From: Puffinus mauretanicus
Taxonomy: Eukaryota > Chordata > Aves > Procellariiformes > Procellariidae
Reading direction: 5' to 3'
Length of the DNA: 64,000 bases
NCBI GenBank assembly: GCA_023333565.1
Contig: JAJKFH010003599.1
Span: forward strand, 930,001 to 994,000
Shown: one piece after another, positions 1 through 12,628 of the stretch
Layout of the letters: the number at the start of each line of letters is the position of its first letter
How positions within the stretch are numbered: position 1 is the stretch's first letter
Program-made: the position numbers and the translations under genes
Notes under the pieces: generated by a model
What the model was told of the DNA's origin: nothing
Databases searched by the model: none
The model's input: only the letters and a program-made list of their open reading frames with translations

Positions 1-3000
1 GGCTACTGAAGTAGAGAAGCTGTTAAAGCAGGGTTGAGCATACCCTGGCTAACATCCACTGCTCAGCTCAGATGGAAACTCTCATCTCCTTCACTCTTTA
101 CATCCTCCCTACCCTCATTCCTGCATTAATGTTATTTAGAAAGATCCTACTCTTCACTAGGAAGTAAAATGAGAGGAGATAAATAAGGAAGGGAATTGGT
201 ATGGAAGACCAATTCTCCAGAAAATGTATGTGTTCTATACAGTGATTATAATGTATCATAAGAATCTCGATTTCTTGTTTTAATAAGTGTAGAGACTTAA
301 AATTTTTAAGGCAACATGATACAGCTGCTTGTGCCTATGAATTAGTTTTTCCCCAGTCAATAGAAACTGAGCAGTAATAACCTTAATTAACATTTGCATA
401 ATTGTGATTAGTAACTTACAAAAGAACTGTTGTAGTAACATTATAAAAGATCATTTAGCAGTTATTGAATTATGCTTTCTTTAATTTTTTTTAAGTCACA
501 GTGAGCAGCAAACAGGATGTGTCTGGTTGATTATGTAATTAAACCTATTAAGTAGCTGTAAGCTGAAGTAATTAAGAAAAGTTTGAGCACTTTCTAGGGC
601 AAGTAAGACCTACAAGAAGGCCAAGTGTTTCCTAAGGAGTCCAGCTAAAATATCAAGATCGTCTGGCTTGAAACTCAGTTCTAGGTTGTTTGTCACTGTT
701 CACTGGTAGTTTCATATGCTTATTCTCAACAAGTGCTCCTTGAGCACTAATGCCTAATTCAATTAGACGGTACACTTCATTATTTACTGCTCAGCTTCAG
801 TGGTGCTGTGAGGATTGGGGCCTAGGATAACTCTTTTTTCAATGTCAAATTAGCTCAAGTGTCAGTTGTGATGGATCCAGGACTACCTTCAGACCAAGAT
901 TAAAGCTCCATGACTTTGTCCTTTGTGTGCTTTGAATTTTTATGTGGATGCTCAGAAAGTAGCCAGCAAAGGGGAAGTGGGTAGTGAAGCAGAAGGGAGA
1001 TAACACCTGCAAGTCCCTCCGGTAGACCAAAAGAAACTAGTTGTGATTAACAATCAGCAGCAGGTTACCAGAGACTTAATGCAGAAACAAGGGCCATAAG
1101 TCTCTTGATAAGGCACTGTGGGAAGTATCAGCTCTGATTCTTATTTTGGGGTTTGAAAGCACTGAGGTGATGGAGTTGAAAAATGCAGAACATTTTAAAA
1201 AGAGAGAGATCTGTGCTTTGGTCTTGCAGAACTCAGAATATATCATCATTTTAAAAAGATCAGAAGGAAAAAAATACAGAAACTAAATGAAAAACAATGA
1301 GTGTAAAACATGATAAGGAAGTTCATTTCATTCCCTCAACCCAAGGGTTTTATATTAGAGAACCATTTATACACATGGAGTACTGAACTGTTTCTCCATC
1401 ATTTACAGACACCACAGCAAAGAAGTATTTCAGCGCTGTAGGAGTTATTAATGGACTGATACTACTGTTAGTGCTGCTGAGGAACTTTCAGCAAATGAGA
1501 CATTACAGAAAGAAAATCAAAAGATAATGATAGAACAGTTTCTCTTAAAGTTGCTCACCTTTGGATTTATTACAGTTTATCTGTACTTACAACCTGATGC
1601 TTGTTCTTCACATTCAGCCTTCTTGCCTTTATTCTACCTTTATGTTTCCTGGGCTTCTTATTTTCCTCTTTCCTCTCAGCATCACAGTGATCTATGGGAT
1701 AGCACGTTGCCAGAGAAGTCCTTGTAACTGGCTGCACCCAACTTCTCTGCCATCCCAACCTTTACTCTCGTTCCTCTGGTTCTGTTTGTTCTCAGATATT
1801 TTTGGTCACATTTGGAAAAGATTTATCTTTCCAGTCCTAGCATGTTAAATTATTCTGATTTTTGTAAGTTGAAAGAGACCAAAGGTGTATGTTTTCAATT
1901 AATTTTTAAGACTCATTCTTTCTAAGATTGCACATCTCTAAATTTGAACTTCCTTTATGCTTTGGCAACAAGCTGAAAATGAGATAGCATGGCTGAGATG
2001 AAGTGAATTATTAACCCTCTCAAGCACTAAGAGCATCAGCTAATGAAAACACTGTATTTCAGAGATCTTTGAGAAGTATGGTATATAGTTTAGAGGACCC
2101 ACAAGGAAAGTGACCGAAATATGAACTAGAAACCCAGGATGTTTACAAGTCATGTAACTAACTTCTAAGCTAAAAAAGAAAAAAACCCTAAATTATGTGC
2201 CTTGCAAATGAATCACGTGAGGGTACAGCAGACCACTATGTGCAATAATTACTAAATGCTCAGATGTTAGACTAGAGGATCCAAAATATTGTTTCATTTT
2301 AGCGTATAGGAGACCCACAGCTCTTTTTATTGCATGCTTTGGCTACACTTCTGTGTGTTCCCAACTGTGAATTTTGACTGCACATTAAGTATGGAATAAT
2401 CCAATTTTGCACAACAAAACTTGGCAGACTCAACTGAATTTCCCTGATTCAAACACAAGACGTTTTAGTTTTGTACAGATTCCACATCAAACTTGAAAAT
2501 TCTTTTTAGGGCACAAAAGCTACACCAAAACTAGACTGGATTTTTCTGAAGCTAGTCACCCATCTGTTAAAATTGATAATAAAGCGAAAGTACAGTTAAA
2601 GCACAGTAAAAGGAAAGAAATGTACACCCCCATTGGAACAAATGAGAGAACAAGGGCTTCTATTGATAGTTGCTTTATTACTGGAAAAATCCTTTTTTTG
2701 CGGGGTTGGATTGCACGGAGCCATCCTGTAATGGCAAAGTCTAGCTGCTGTTAATCCTGGCCTTTGGCAGCTGAAAATCTGTGCTCCGGCTCTGCTCAGC
2801 CCACTCCTTTTTGAAAGCAGTGGCGAAGACAATAAATTTCTACTCTGCTGCATCCGCAGTTCACGCTAAAAGTCTCCTGTAATCAGACACCCTTCAAAGA
2901 TTCCTCCTTCAGTAACACCACTTCAGTGTTTACTGAGACAGAAATGCCAGGCAAACCTGGTGGAATAAAGCTTTCCGCCTTAAGCGAGTCCTCGCTTCTT

Positions 3001-4744
3001 GAGCTGAGCAAGTTGGTTTGGTTCTTCTAAGAGGCAGGGGCTGAACGGGGCATCAACACACTGCAGCCAGTGCTGGAGTTTGGCAATATCGCTGTCTCCA
3101 AACCGCGGCCATGCGGGAGCCGCTTCGTGTGCGGTTCAGTGATTCCCTTTGGAGTCTGGGAGACTGATGGGCAAAAAAAGACGGTGGCTGGCGCAGCTCC
3201 CCCAGCTCTACCTGCCCGTGCTCACAAATTCATCTCATAAATTTATCTCAGTCTATTTACTGGGGCTGTAGAGCCTGCTAGTGTCGGTGATTGCTCATTA
3301 GCTTATATTCATGACAATTATCCCTAAGGAAGCAGGAGGGGAGGATATAGCCTCTGTTTTTAGCATGCAAATTAAGCAAAGTTTGGAGTTACTACACAAA
3401 ATCACTGAATGCCAGGCTGTCAATACTGCAGTTGGTTTTTCAGAATACAGTTTTAATTGAACTAATTATCACAGACTTCCACAGGTATTTTGAGACTTTA
3501 ATGAAACACTTTATAAGAATTTTAATCATGCTGCCGTTGAAGGCAATGACAAAAACGCTTCAATGGCATTGGATCAGAGTACACAGAGTGCAGATTATTT
3601 ATTTTTCTTGTATAACTAAATAATGACAAATATTTGCAGCTGGTACAATGGGAAGCTTTAAACTCAGGTACTTGTAGTTCATTCTATTTAGAATATTTAG
3701 ACAAATAGAGCCTAAAATCAAAAATAGGTAAAGCAAATTAATAGCTAATTTAGGATGTTACCAAGAATAACATCATGAAGACATGGAAGGTGGAAGCACC
3801 ACATTTCATACTCATACCAAATGAGCCAGCCTGCAAACACCAGCCCTACCGCTGCAAAGTCCTCCTGATACAGCACCTATGGCAAAGGCAGAGAGAGACT
3901 CTGTCCTGCGCTCATTAAAGTGTGTGTGTCTAACTCAGTCATGGTAATTAGGACTCCACATGAATTAATAATAATAATCTTACTGATTTCAGTAGGATTA
4001 CTTATCAGATCATCAGCTAATATGTGCAAACAAAGGAATGTGCTGCCCAGAGGAGTGGATATGAATAACAAAAATGTTTAGATCTGGTTTCCTACAGGGT
4101 TTTATTTTGCACAGTCGTTTACACTTATGGAGAGGAGCATGCAGCCTCCTCCCTTTTTGACTTGGCCAGGTGTTCCCTTCTGCCTTCAGAGTGCTCTGCA
4201 CACTCTTAGCATGATTGCACAGTGTGCTGAATCAGGGCTGTCTCACGGTCCATAATGTCAGAACGTGGGTAGGACAGTAGATGTCCCTCTAGAGGAACGG
4301 TTCTTTTAACTATAGCTTGTTGCTACCAAAAAGCCAAGTGTGGGATTCGGGTGCTGAGGCGTAGGGTGCTCGAGTGTCTGAGATACCGATGCAGGGTGGT
4401 CAGGTATGACCTGTGCCCTTCTGGAGTGGCAGCCAGAGGCCAGGCAGGGTGCTCTAGAAACAGATCCCCAGTGTAAAATGGGACTAAACACTCCCGTTTA
4501 GCCACCTGAGCCTCTCCTCAAATATCTGTCTATGATCCCCATTTTCTGGTAGCACCAAAAGAGGCTGGGAACACAACCAGCTCTCCCCAGCAGAGAAATG
4601 TACGGACAAAAGGTAATGGCAGGCTCCACCGTATGTTGCTTTAGCTAGAGTACCTAGAGAGGAGGAAGAGTAAGCTAAATTAGTCAAGCTTTCGGGAAAT
4701 GTGTTATGGGTAATCTAGTGAGGGATACAATGTCCAAGGGCAAT
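1..4744. other. Unique AT-rich DNA, no gene seen
   Basis: No recognisable coding exon, RNA gene or intact mobile element was found. Open frames here are all under 100 codons and resemble no family I know. The stretch holds one CpG-richer patch (about 2,976-3,217), listed separately, followed by AT-rich sequence with a perfect octamer-type word, ATGCAAAT, at 3,365-3,372. Homeodomain-like TAATTA words are common near 380-580, as expected in AT-rich DNA. Confidence 0.7.
2976..3217. promoter_or_regulatory. CpG-enriched patch, possible regulatory element
   Basis: I count about 14 CpG dinucleotides in roughly 240 bases, against almost none in the flanking kilobases; the densest part is 3,103-3,133 around CCGCGG. 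About 150 bases downstream lies a POU-type octamer, ATGCAAAT, at 3,365-3,372. CpG retention in an otherwise depleted vertebrate region can mark unmethylated regulatory DNA, but it can also be chance or a decayed repeat. No start site, TATA box or splice donor could be tied to it. The regulatory reading is inference. Confidence 0.3.
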
Positions 4745-4753
4745 AGAGATGTA

Positions 4754-5150
4754 GGAACACAGAACAGAGCTAAAAGCAGTCATCTGGTCCTTCTCACAGC
4801 CTCACCAGGATCAAATTTCTAACAGATGTCTGCATCACCTGTCCTTTATAAACAGCTTTTGTGCAGACAGATTCCTCAGTCTTCCCAAGCAAGTCATTCA
4901 ATTGCCTCTCTATCCTTAACATTCAGAGGCTCTCTCATTTTTTATTAACCTCCCTTGCTGTAGTTTAAACCCATTATTTCTTGTAGCTTTTTATGTATTT
5001 GAAGACTTAGTGTGAAATCTTCCCACTGTTGTAATCACTTAAATTGTGCCACTTCCTTTCTTTTGACCTTTTTTTTTTCTTGCTAGATCATGTTTTCTAA
5101 CCTGCTGATAACCCTTAGTGCTTTCACCTGGCCGCTCTCCATCTGCAGAA
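4754..5150 (-). mobile_element. Ancient CR1 LINE fragment, minus strand
   Basis: Read on the plus strand, the segment follows the reverse complement of a CR1 3' end. It opens with a GTCATCTGGTCC-type tail near 4,780, continues with ATTTCTAACAGATGTCTG near 4,815 and CTCCCTTGCTGTAGTTTAA near 4,950, and ends with TCATGTTTTCTAACC near 5,088 and a CACCTGGCCGCTCTCC-type word near 5,125. These words occur in this order in amniote CR1 elements that I recognise. The copy is heavily diverged and indel-ridden, with no open reading frame, so it is a fossil. The far edge toward 5,200 is uncertain. Confidence 0.8.
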
Positions 5151-5386
5151 GCCCTGACTCTTCTCCATCTCATCTCTCACTGCTTACTGAATCCTTTGCA
5201 AAGTATATGAGGCTGGTCCTGGCCCTCAGTGCCTCCATCAAGTGTATGGGTGGCATCAGAACAGCCAGATATTAGTTGTGTGGCTTATGCTGGCTGTCCC
5301 AAGGTTTTCACCTGGTGATTGCCATCAAGAAAAAAGGGTATTCACAAACAACATAAAGCAATGAAAGCGAGACAGAAGTTACAGAA

Positions 5387-5450
5387 AAATCTGGAGTAAT
5401 GGACATTCTCTTTTTTATGCATAGTGTCTCACAACTGATATCAAAGTTCA
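5387..5450 (+). repeat. 64-base direct repeat, copy A
   Basis: This copy aligns without gaps to 5,996-6,059. By direct count 50 of 64 positions agree (78%), starting with AAATCTGGA and ending with GATATCA and AGTTCA. I do not recognise the family. An ungapped match of this length 609 bases apart is too good for chance, so it is either an old local duplication or two insertions of one short interspersed repeat. Confidence 0.75.
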
Positions 5451-5995
5451 GATTTGGTTCTTGACATTGTTTGAACTTCAAAAGGTGTGAACTTTTTTCA
5501 GCGAGAAAGAAAGGTTTCCAAGGTTTCATGTAGTTCTGCTCAAAGAAACCCTTTCCTTTTTCATTCATCTGTTCAATATTTGACTCTTTTTATTTGACCT
5601 TGTGTCTAGTTTAGTGAAACGTTAGAGCAGTGTGGAGCTGTAAAATTGTTGCATGGTTACTTCTCTCTCTCCTTGAAATTAGACATCACTGTCAACTCCG
5701 TTCTAGTGCACTCACCTCTAGAGGGCCATCAGTTTCTGACAACTTTAATTTTTCATACTCTAAAAATGAAGCATTTAATTGCAAAGGAAACCTCCCTCTG
5801 AACCAGTGCAGCACCATCTTGCTGCATCCACAGAAAAGCAGACATACACAGTAGCTCAAAGAGAAGTGTGAACTCCCCTCATTTTACTTTGCCCACCACT
5901 GGCAATAGCAAGTCAAAATTCAAGATAAGCCTGTGTAAATATTCTCTGAGTAGGGGGGAGGGAGGGCAGGAGGAAGGAGTACTGCAATTCCAGAC

Positions 5996-6059
5996 AAATC
6001 TGGACTAATGGACCCTCATTATTTTGTCCATAATCTCTCATAGCAGATATCAGAGTTCA
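5996..6059 (+). repeat. 64-base direct repeat, copy B
   Basis: Partner of 5,387-5,450. This copy holds a short imperfect inverted repeat (TAATGGAC and GTCCATAA) that is less clear in copy A. Similarity fades outside the 64 bases on both sides, which argues for a defined unit more than for a remnant of a large tandem duplication. Confidence 0.75.
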
Positions 6060-8227
6060 AAGTTGTCAGTCTCCCTGGCCATCAGCTTCCAAACTGGATG
6101 GGTAGGAAAATTCTCCAAATGGATTACTTTAGTGACTGTTTAATTTCAAAGATTTGTTTCTCTCGTATAGATGGCTATATGCATGCGATTGGTGTGTTGA
6201 AGCTGCAACAAATCATGAGAATTAAACATTTTCTTCCACGGCCCAGCATGATTAAATAGAAAATAGATTGATATAATACATATAATAATATATGTATGGT
6301 ACATACCTTTAAAAATATCTTCTTAGAGAACTATCACCGAAGAGACAAAGGGTCATATTAACTTCTGGCATACCACTTGTTCAGACCAACTGGAGTGATA
6401 TTTGCATCTCTTCCAGATGAGATCTTAAAGCTGAAAAATTGTGATAGGTAAGAGAGCGTTGTTGAAATAGCTAGATTCTGTACTAAGCACTTTAAAAGCA
6501 TCCAAATGGCTTATTTTTCAGGTGTGAAATAGAAGTCTTTTCCACTGTTCTGGAAACATGGGATTCAAGGTGACTTCACAGGGTGTTAATGGATGAATGA
6601 TCTGCACCCTGCTAACAATATTTCATGAGCAATGGTGTAGCAAATCACATAGTCTATTACACTATGCCACCAGGTGCCATCTGAAAAATATGTTGTTGGC
6701 TTTAACATCCCAGACTTAATCAACTTTCCACAGAAATGACACTGATGCCCACTGTAAAAGACTGTGTGTCTCCAGCATTGAGTAGCAGCTCCTTAGATGT
6801 CCAGTAATGATGTCCTACTTCCAGTATCTCTCCCACCAATTGAATCTCTGGTGGCTAATAAATGGTGAGGGCATTAGTCTTCCCTTCAAGATGTACTGAT
6901 ACCTATATGTATGGGGCACTTGTTTTAGTATGGGGCACTTTATTCAGTCCGCGCAGATTTAAGGAAATTACCACCTTTGAGACCCCATGGTAAAATAGAG
7001 TTGGTTTTAAACTAAGTCCTAAAGCATTACCATGGGGAGGGCACCCTGAAAGGCAGAGACCCATGGAGAGCATGGGAAGCCCAAGTCCTGTTGTTTAGGA
7101 GGCTAAACCAGCTGATTTTAAAAAAGGAGGATGCAAATAGTCAGTGGGACTGCAGCATATCAGAAGTGTTAGAGGTACTCAAGACGTCTTGTGCCCTTCA
7201 GTGACTCCCCTTCTGACCGTCAGCAGCCTCCACACCTCCATGTCTGCACCTTGGACATCCTCAGCACAGTTTGGACCATCTCCCTTTTGGGTCCAAAGGA
7301 TGGGCAAGGGAAGGAATGAAGTTGAGGACACACACTGCTTTCTTCAAAATATACTGTCTTCAGAATATACTTTCTTTTGCTTTGCCAGTTGCTAGACACT
7401 ATCATAAGCCCTTCATTGCAAATCACTTCTGGAGTACCATTAGAGCGATCAACATTTTAAATGGAGTCAACCTATTCTGAAGAAGAATAGTTGTAATGAC
7501 ATGCATGATTTCTAGTGAAATCCTGTTCAAGCTTGCTCCCAAAGGCTTACAAACTATCATTAAGGGGACAGACGCACTAGGACATGAAAGGAATTTTCTC
7601 CAAATACATTGACCAGTGATTTGTTTGAAGTTTGAAATATGTTTCCAAAAGTCAAGGCCTTGCTGATTATCCATTTTGTTTAACAATAATTGCTGCTGTT
7701 GTTAACTTCCACCAAGATAAACTTGCCAGCCAGTATTAGGAAAAATATCCCCTGTAACACCTACTCCAACTGACTAAGGGAAAAACTCTTAAAGGGTCCA
7801 GGCTCTCTGCTTAGACCCTGCCTAGGGTGAGTGTTACACAGAAAATAACAAACTTTAGAGACATTTTCATGGAAGAAAATGAAAATTTATCTCTGATCTT
7901 TTGCAGTTCATCCATTGCTAAGTGTTGTAATTGTATTCTTTTGAAGTTGTATCACATCAGGATAAGTAAAAAGAGATGTAAGTTGCCCTGAGCTATCTGG
8001 AGGTAGGTAATGCAAGTAACGGTGCCAATAGTAGTCACTGATGATGGGTAGGAATTAATAGAAATTCAGAAAGAAAGAGGTGAGGAGAATAGCTGGGGAG
8101 GAAGGAACTATAAGCAATTTATAAATTCTGAATTGCACCTTACAGAACACAGTGAATATGGGCAGTATTTTCTGTTAAATTTATTTTTATGTTGATTTTT
8201 TTCTTATTTTCCTTATCTTTCTTTTTC
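6060..8227. other. Unique AT-rich DNA, no gene seen
   Basis: Nothing codes here that I recognise. A 9-bp-arm AT inverted repeat sits at 6,276-6,297. Open frames around 7.1-7.7 kb overlap one another on both strands, are under 90 codons and have no domain signature. Confidence 0.7.
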
Positions 8228-8229
8228 CT

Positions 8230-8390
8230 TTTTATATATATAAAACAATATATATATTAAAACAATATATATAAAAAAACCTCTGTATATATAAAAAAGA
8301 ATGTGTAATTAAAACCATATATATGTATATAATTAAAAATATATATATAATTAAAACATATATATGTATATATATGGTTTTAATTTTAAA
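8230..8390. repeat. TA-rich low-complexity tract with inverted repeat
   Basis: Alternating TA runs are interrupted by repeated AATTAAAA words. The sequence at 8,307-8,324 is the exact reverse complement of 8,368-8,385, giving 18-bp perfect arms around a 43-base, itself TA-rich, spacer. Such tracts form cruciforms or hairpins and mutate by slippage. The short open frames read across it are an artefact of the repeat. Confidence 0.85.
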
Positions 8391-9423
8391 AGAAGGCTTT
8401 GGACAGAAAGAAGACAAAGCAATAGAGAAAACAGTAACTCCAGCTTCTTTTTTCCAAAACCACTATCTGACATTTTTTTAGAAGTATGAAACACCAGTGT
8501 GAAGATTTCCTGGAGGGCTGACGAATACACTGGCCAGTACGCAGCCCCCTCAACAAACTCCATCACTCCTGCCTTCTCTCCCACTCAGATGCCACTAGGC
8601 TTTACGTCTCTAAGATAGCCAGCTGCACAGTGCTGTAACCATTTTAAAGCATACATATTAGCAGCAAGAGAGATCTTATTTCAGAGGAATCTATCCCTTT
8701 GTCTCATTCCTCTTTCAACTTGTAGCAGAAAGCTTGGTGACCACTCAGGTTTTGCCTACATCTTGTTACAGTTCCCTGCAAACTTCCACACTCATACAGT
8801 TAACTACTACTCTTCAGCAATAAAATACAGCAGGAAGACTTGTAGAAGCAGCCAGGAAGGCAATATTTTCCCCGCTCAAGTAAATTTCACTTGGCATTTT
8901 CTTTCGCTGCTCCTCTCGGTGCCCATGCAGCCTATTCCCCCGCAGGGCTCAGCATGAGCAGCAGCCTGCAGATGCAGAATAACTGCACTTAGTCTGCAGC
9001 AGGAGCTCTCGGTACTTGGTCCTTTTCCTAACACTTGACTGGGAAAATTGGCTGGGGAGCCAGAGACCTGAGTCAAGGAATGAATACAAGGTATGAGTGG
9101 CAACCTCCTTGTTTTAACACCTGGAGACAAAGCACGTGCAAAGGAAGAGAGTGGGTTATTGAATTACTTCTCAGACGGGTTCTGCCCCACCCTGACCTTT
9201 TCCTCCTGCGTTACGCTTTAGTTATATATTGTCATTCTCTCTCCTGTGAAATTACAGTGACTTGTCATGTAGTGAGAGCACCAGCATCCCCGTGGAAAAA
9301 GAAGAGGAATGAAGCTAGGCAGTGGGTCCTGCCTGGCAGGAGGTCATTTTCTTCTGTAGCTGGATAGGATCACCGATTGCTGCTAGCTCGTCTCATTTCT
9401 CTCAGGTTGGTATCCTGGCAGGC

Positions 9424-9545
9424 ACTGGGCAAATTACTCCAATACCTGAGTTTCCTTCACTGTAAAGAGAGGTAAGACTGTTCTGCTCTCCCCTTAGAAG
9501 TGTGTTATAAGAATTAATTAGCTCCTGTTTGTAAAGCAGTTCGTA
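9424..9545 (+). mobile_element. MIR-like ancient CORE-SINE remnant
   Basis: The order of short words matches the central and 3' part of a MIR-type SINE: TGGGCAAATTACT, then CTGAGTTTCCTT and CACTGTAAA, a GTAAGACTGTTCTGCTC stretch, and finally AAGAATTAATTAG and TTTGTAAAGCAGTT. The 5' tRNA-like part is not evident upstream. The match is degenerate, as expected for an element that stopped moving before bird orders diverged. A different old SINE or L2-related tail is possible. Confidence 0.5.
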
Positions 9546-11815
9546 AAGAAGAAAATGTCTGTGGGAGGACCAACCACGATACACTAATGATACTAAACTG
9601 GTGTTTAAGCTAATAGCTCTTTGCTAACTGTAGCTTTACTGAGGAAATAGAAGAGACAGGTCTCCAGTCCATCACTTTGAATCCAAAGCTAGTTCATTAC
9701 TCCTTAACCTGCGGGATGAGCTCTCAATTATTTCCCATCATTCTCTAAAGTTTCCCACAGGCCGTGTTTGTAGTGTGACCTGTAGGTGGTGTAAGCTTAG
9801 AGTCACACCAGGTTACACCAAAACAGGTCCCTTCCTGGAGGTCCCTCAGTCCCAGGCCAGCTGCAGGCAGCTCCGTGGTGGCCAAGCTCCATGCACGAGA
9901 CCAGGCTTACTGTGGTCCAACCTTTCTCCGGACTCAGCCTCAGCACGCACGAACAAATGGTATGTTTTCTTTTAGCTCTGAGACACTTGAAATTCACCCA
10001 GATCTCTTAATTCTGCATTGCCCTGTGTCTCACAGTAGGTCTTTTTAACTCCTGTCTCTAAATGAGGCACAACTTCCCAGCCACAGGCAGTTCATTTGAA
10101 TATAAATGTAAAAGCTGTGCTGGAGGAAATGGTTTCTGCTCAGCTATTTGATTATGAAATCAAATAATTTCTCTGCTGTTTTCAAATTGGTGGCTAACGG
10201 ACGGTAACAGTGAAAAAGGGGGACTGCAGGGCTGGGTCTACATGAATTAAAGACATTCATTCCTCTGTGTGCTTTAATCTATATTGAAAGTAGTGTGTTT
10301 TCAATTACGACCTGAGCCTATGGGATTTTTTTTTATCTCTAAAGCAATAGAAAGAAAAGCCTTTAACCCTCAGGAAATTGTTAAATGTAGGATTATACAC
10401 CAATGCCATCAATTATTCTTTCTTATGTTCACAAATGATAACAAAGAGATGAATTGATGGATAAGATCTCTACTTCAAGCAACAGGAAACACCAGCTACA
10501 AGTAAAATAAAGGCATGGATAAAGAAACAGCTAGCTGAGCTTCCCTGAAACACAGAAACGAAATGCTGAAAGCACAGGAATCTAATAGTGATTTCTGATC
10601 TCTGGTGTCACAGAAAATCACTCAAGGAGTTGTCTTCTGAGTGAAGTGAACGGATGGCTCCTATGCTTTTTCAGAGGAAGTCAAAGGGCAACCAATACAT
10701 CCCTATTTTCTTCAACGTCCAAATGTGCTTGTGCTTTCAAACTTAAGTCACAACAGTGAGCTGTCCCTCCACCATAATTTGGGTTTTCAAAGGAGCAATG
10801 CAACTTTTGAAGCCCAGAAAGTGTGGGCTAGAGTCCCCTAGTTCCTTGTACTCTTGTCTTGATCTGCCTTGTCACAAACTTCCTTGCCTTCTTTCACGTA
10901 CAAGTTACCCTTCCCTACTAAGTGTCTGAAACGCTCTCTTTCTTTCACCTCGTGAGAAATAATTAATTCCCCTAAATGCATTCTTTTTTATCTAAATGTC
11001 TACACACTGCAGGGACTCACGAAAGCACGTATGTTGTATTCTTCCTTCAGCTTAGCACTTTGCAACCTTCCAAATATTTGCTCTTTATCTATCTGAAGCC
11101 TACGTTAGCACATGCAGATGGTCTATGGAAAACTGTCTGGTCCTGGGATGTTGACTCCTTTTATTCAACTGTTGGAGTGGTTTGCAGGAAGCTAAGTATT
11201 AAGGATTTTTCTAATATCATTTTTCTATATAAACATCACTGGAATTGCCACAGAGATGATAGTTACTTACTACTGGGAATTAAAGATGAGCAGAAAGGAG
11301 GTGTTCAAAAAAGCTCCATATTAAATAATATATTGAGAACCTACAACCCAAATAACTTAAATAACCTATGTAAAACCAAGTGAATAGAGAGGTTGCAAAT
11401 AAATGTATCACACAGTAGATGAGTAAAGATGATGTGGATATTGTCTTGCTCCTGAAACTTTCGTCTGTAAGCTATAAGACAACCTTTCAGGAACTGATAG
11501 TGTAGTAATTTCTTGAGCAACAAAAAGTGCTCCAATCTTTGTAAACGCTTTTGCAGTTTAGGCCTATGAACACAGAACAAATCAAGAGTGAAGATGAGAG
11601 TTGGAGGTTGGCAGTGCTCAGTTTCCTTTTCCTTCCCCAGCCTGTGGCACTAGCACATCTCTGCAGAGCTGTGGTTGTGCCCACACTCACTCCTGGCAAA
11701 GGAAGTCTGGCAGAAGCAGGTGAAAACCAGAGACAGGCACACACAGGCATCAGTGGGATGGACGCCTGTCACAGCAGAGGAATGCTACTTTGGTCTCAGC
11801 ATCCCAAATGCTCAT
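9546..11815. other. Unique DNA, no gene seen
   Basis: No supported gene. There is a 9-bp-arm inverted repeat at 10,145-10,166. The open frame at 10,976-11,383 (135 codons) has no domain, no conserved motif and no splice context, and is treated as chance. Confidence 0.7.
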
Positions 11816-11816
11816 G

Positions 11817-12628
11817 AGGATAGTGTTCTTCAGGAACGAAGTCTTAAAGGCGCAGGAGCGGGCTGTCCCCATGAGCCGCAAGAAGAACGGGCGGGGAAGG
11901 CGACCGGCCTGGCTGAACGGGGAGCTCTGGCTGGGACTCAGGAAAAAAAGGAGAGTTTATCACTTGTGGAAGAAGGGGCAGGCAACTCAGGAAGAGTACA
12001 GGGATCTCGTTAGGTCGTGCAGAGAGGAAATTAGAAAGGCAAAAGCTCGGCTAGAACTCAACCTGGCCACTGTCGTGAGAGACAACAAAAAATGCTTTTA
12101 TAAGTATATTAATGACAAAAGGAGAGCCAAGGAGAATCTTCATCCTCTATTGGATGCGGGGGGGAACGTTGCCACCAGGGATGAGGATAAGGCTGAGGTA
12201 CTCAACGCCTTCTTTGCCTCAGTCTTTAGCAGTCAGAGCAGTTATCCTCAGGGTACTCAGCCCCCTGAGCTGGAAGACAGGGACGACGAGCAGGATAGAC
12301 CCCCCATAATCCATGAGGAAGAAGTTAATGATCTGCTACGCCACCTGGACACTCACAAGTCTATGGGGCCGGATGGGATCCACCCGACGGTACTGAGGGA
12401 GCTGGCGGAGGAGCTTGCCGAGCCGCTCTCCATCATTTACCAGCAGTCCTGGTTAACTGGGGAGGTCCCGGACGACTGGAGGCTCGCCAATGTGATGCCC
12501 ATCTATAAGAAGGGCCGGAAGGAGGATCCGGGGAACTACAGGCCGGTCAGCCTGACCTCAGTGCCGGGGAAGATCATGGAGCGGTTTGTTTTGAGGGCGC
12601 TCACGAGCCATGTCCGGGACAACCAGGG
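11817..12628 (+). pseudogene. CR1 ORF2, upstream part (linker and start of RT)
   Basis: This open frame has a chance ATG at 11,790; homology starts around codon 10. The linker region includes a basic stretch (about residues 30-40) and the conserved FYKYI word (103-107). The start of the LINE reverse transcriptase follows, with GPDGIHP at 193-199 and NYRPVSL at 249-255. The endonuclease domain is absent because the element is 5'-truncated. Codon phase is lost at the G run 12,626-12,628, where related CR1 copies carry one more G as I recall them; the residues read beyond that point in this frame (about 281-294) are out of frame. It cannot give a working protein as it stands. Confidence 0.93.

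Noticed and set aside
5951..5970. G-rich run as a G-quadruplex
   Set aside because: Only three runs of three or more G are present (6, 3 and 3), followed by GG pairs; it does not meet the four-run rule.
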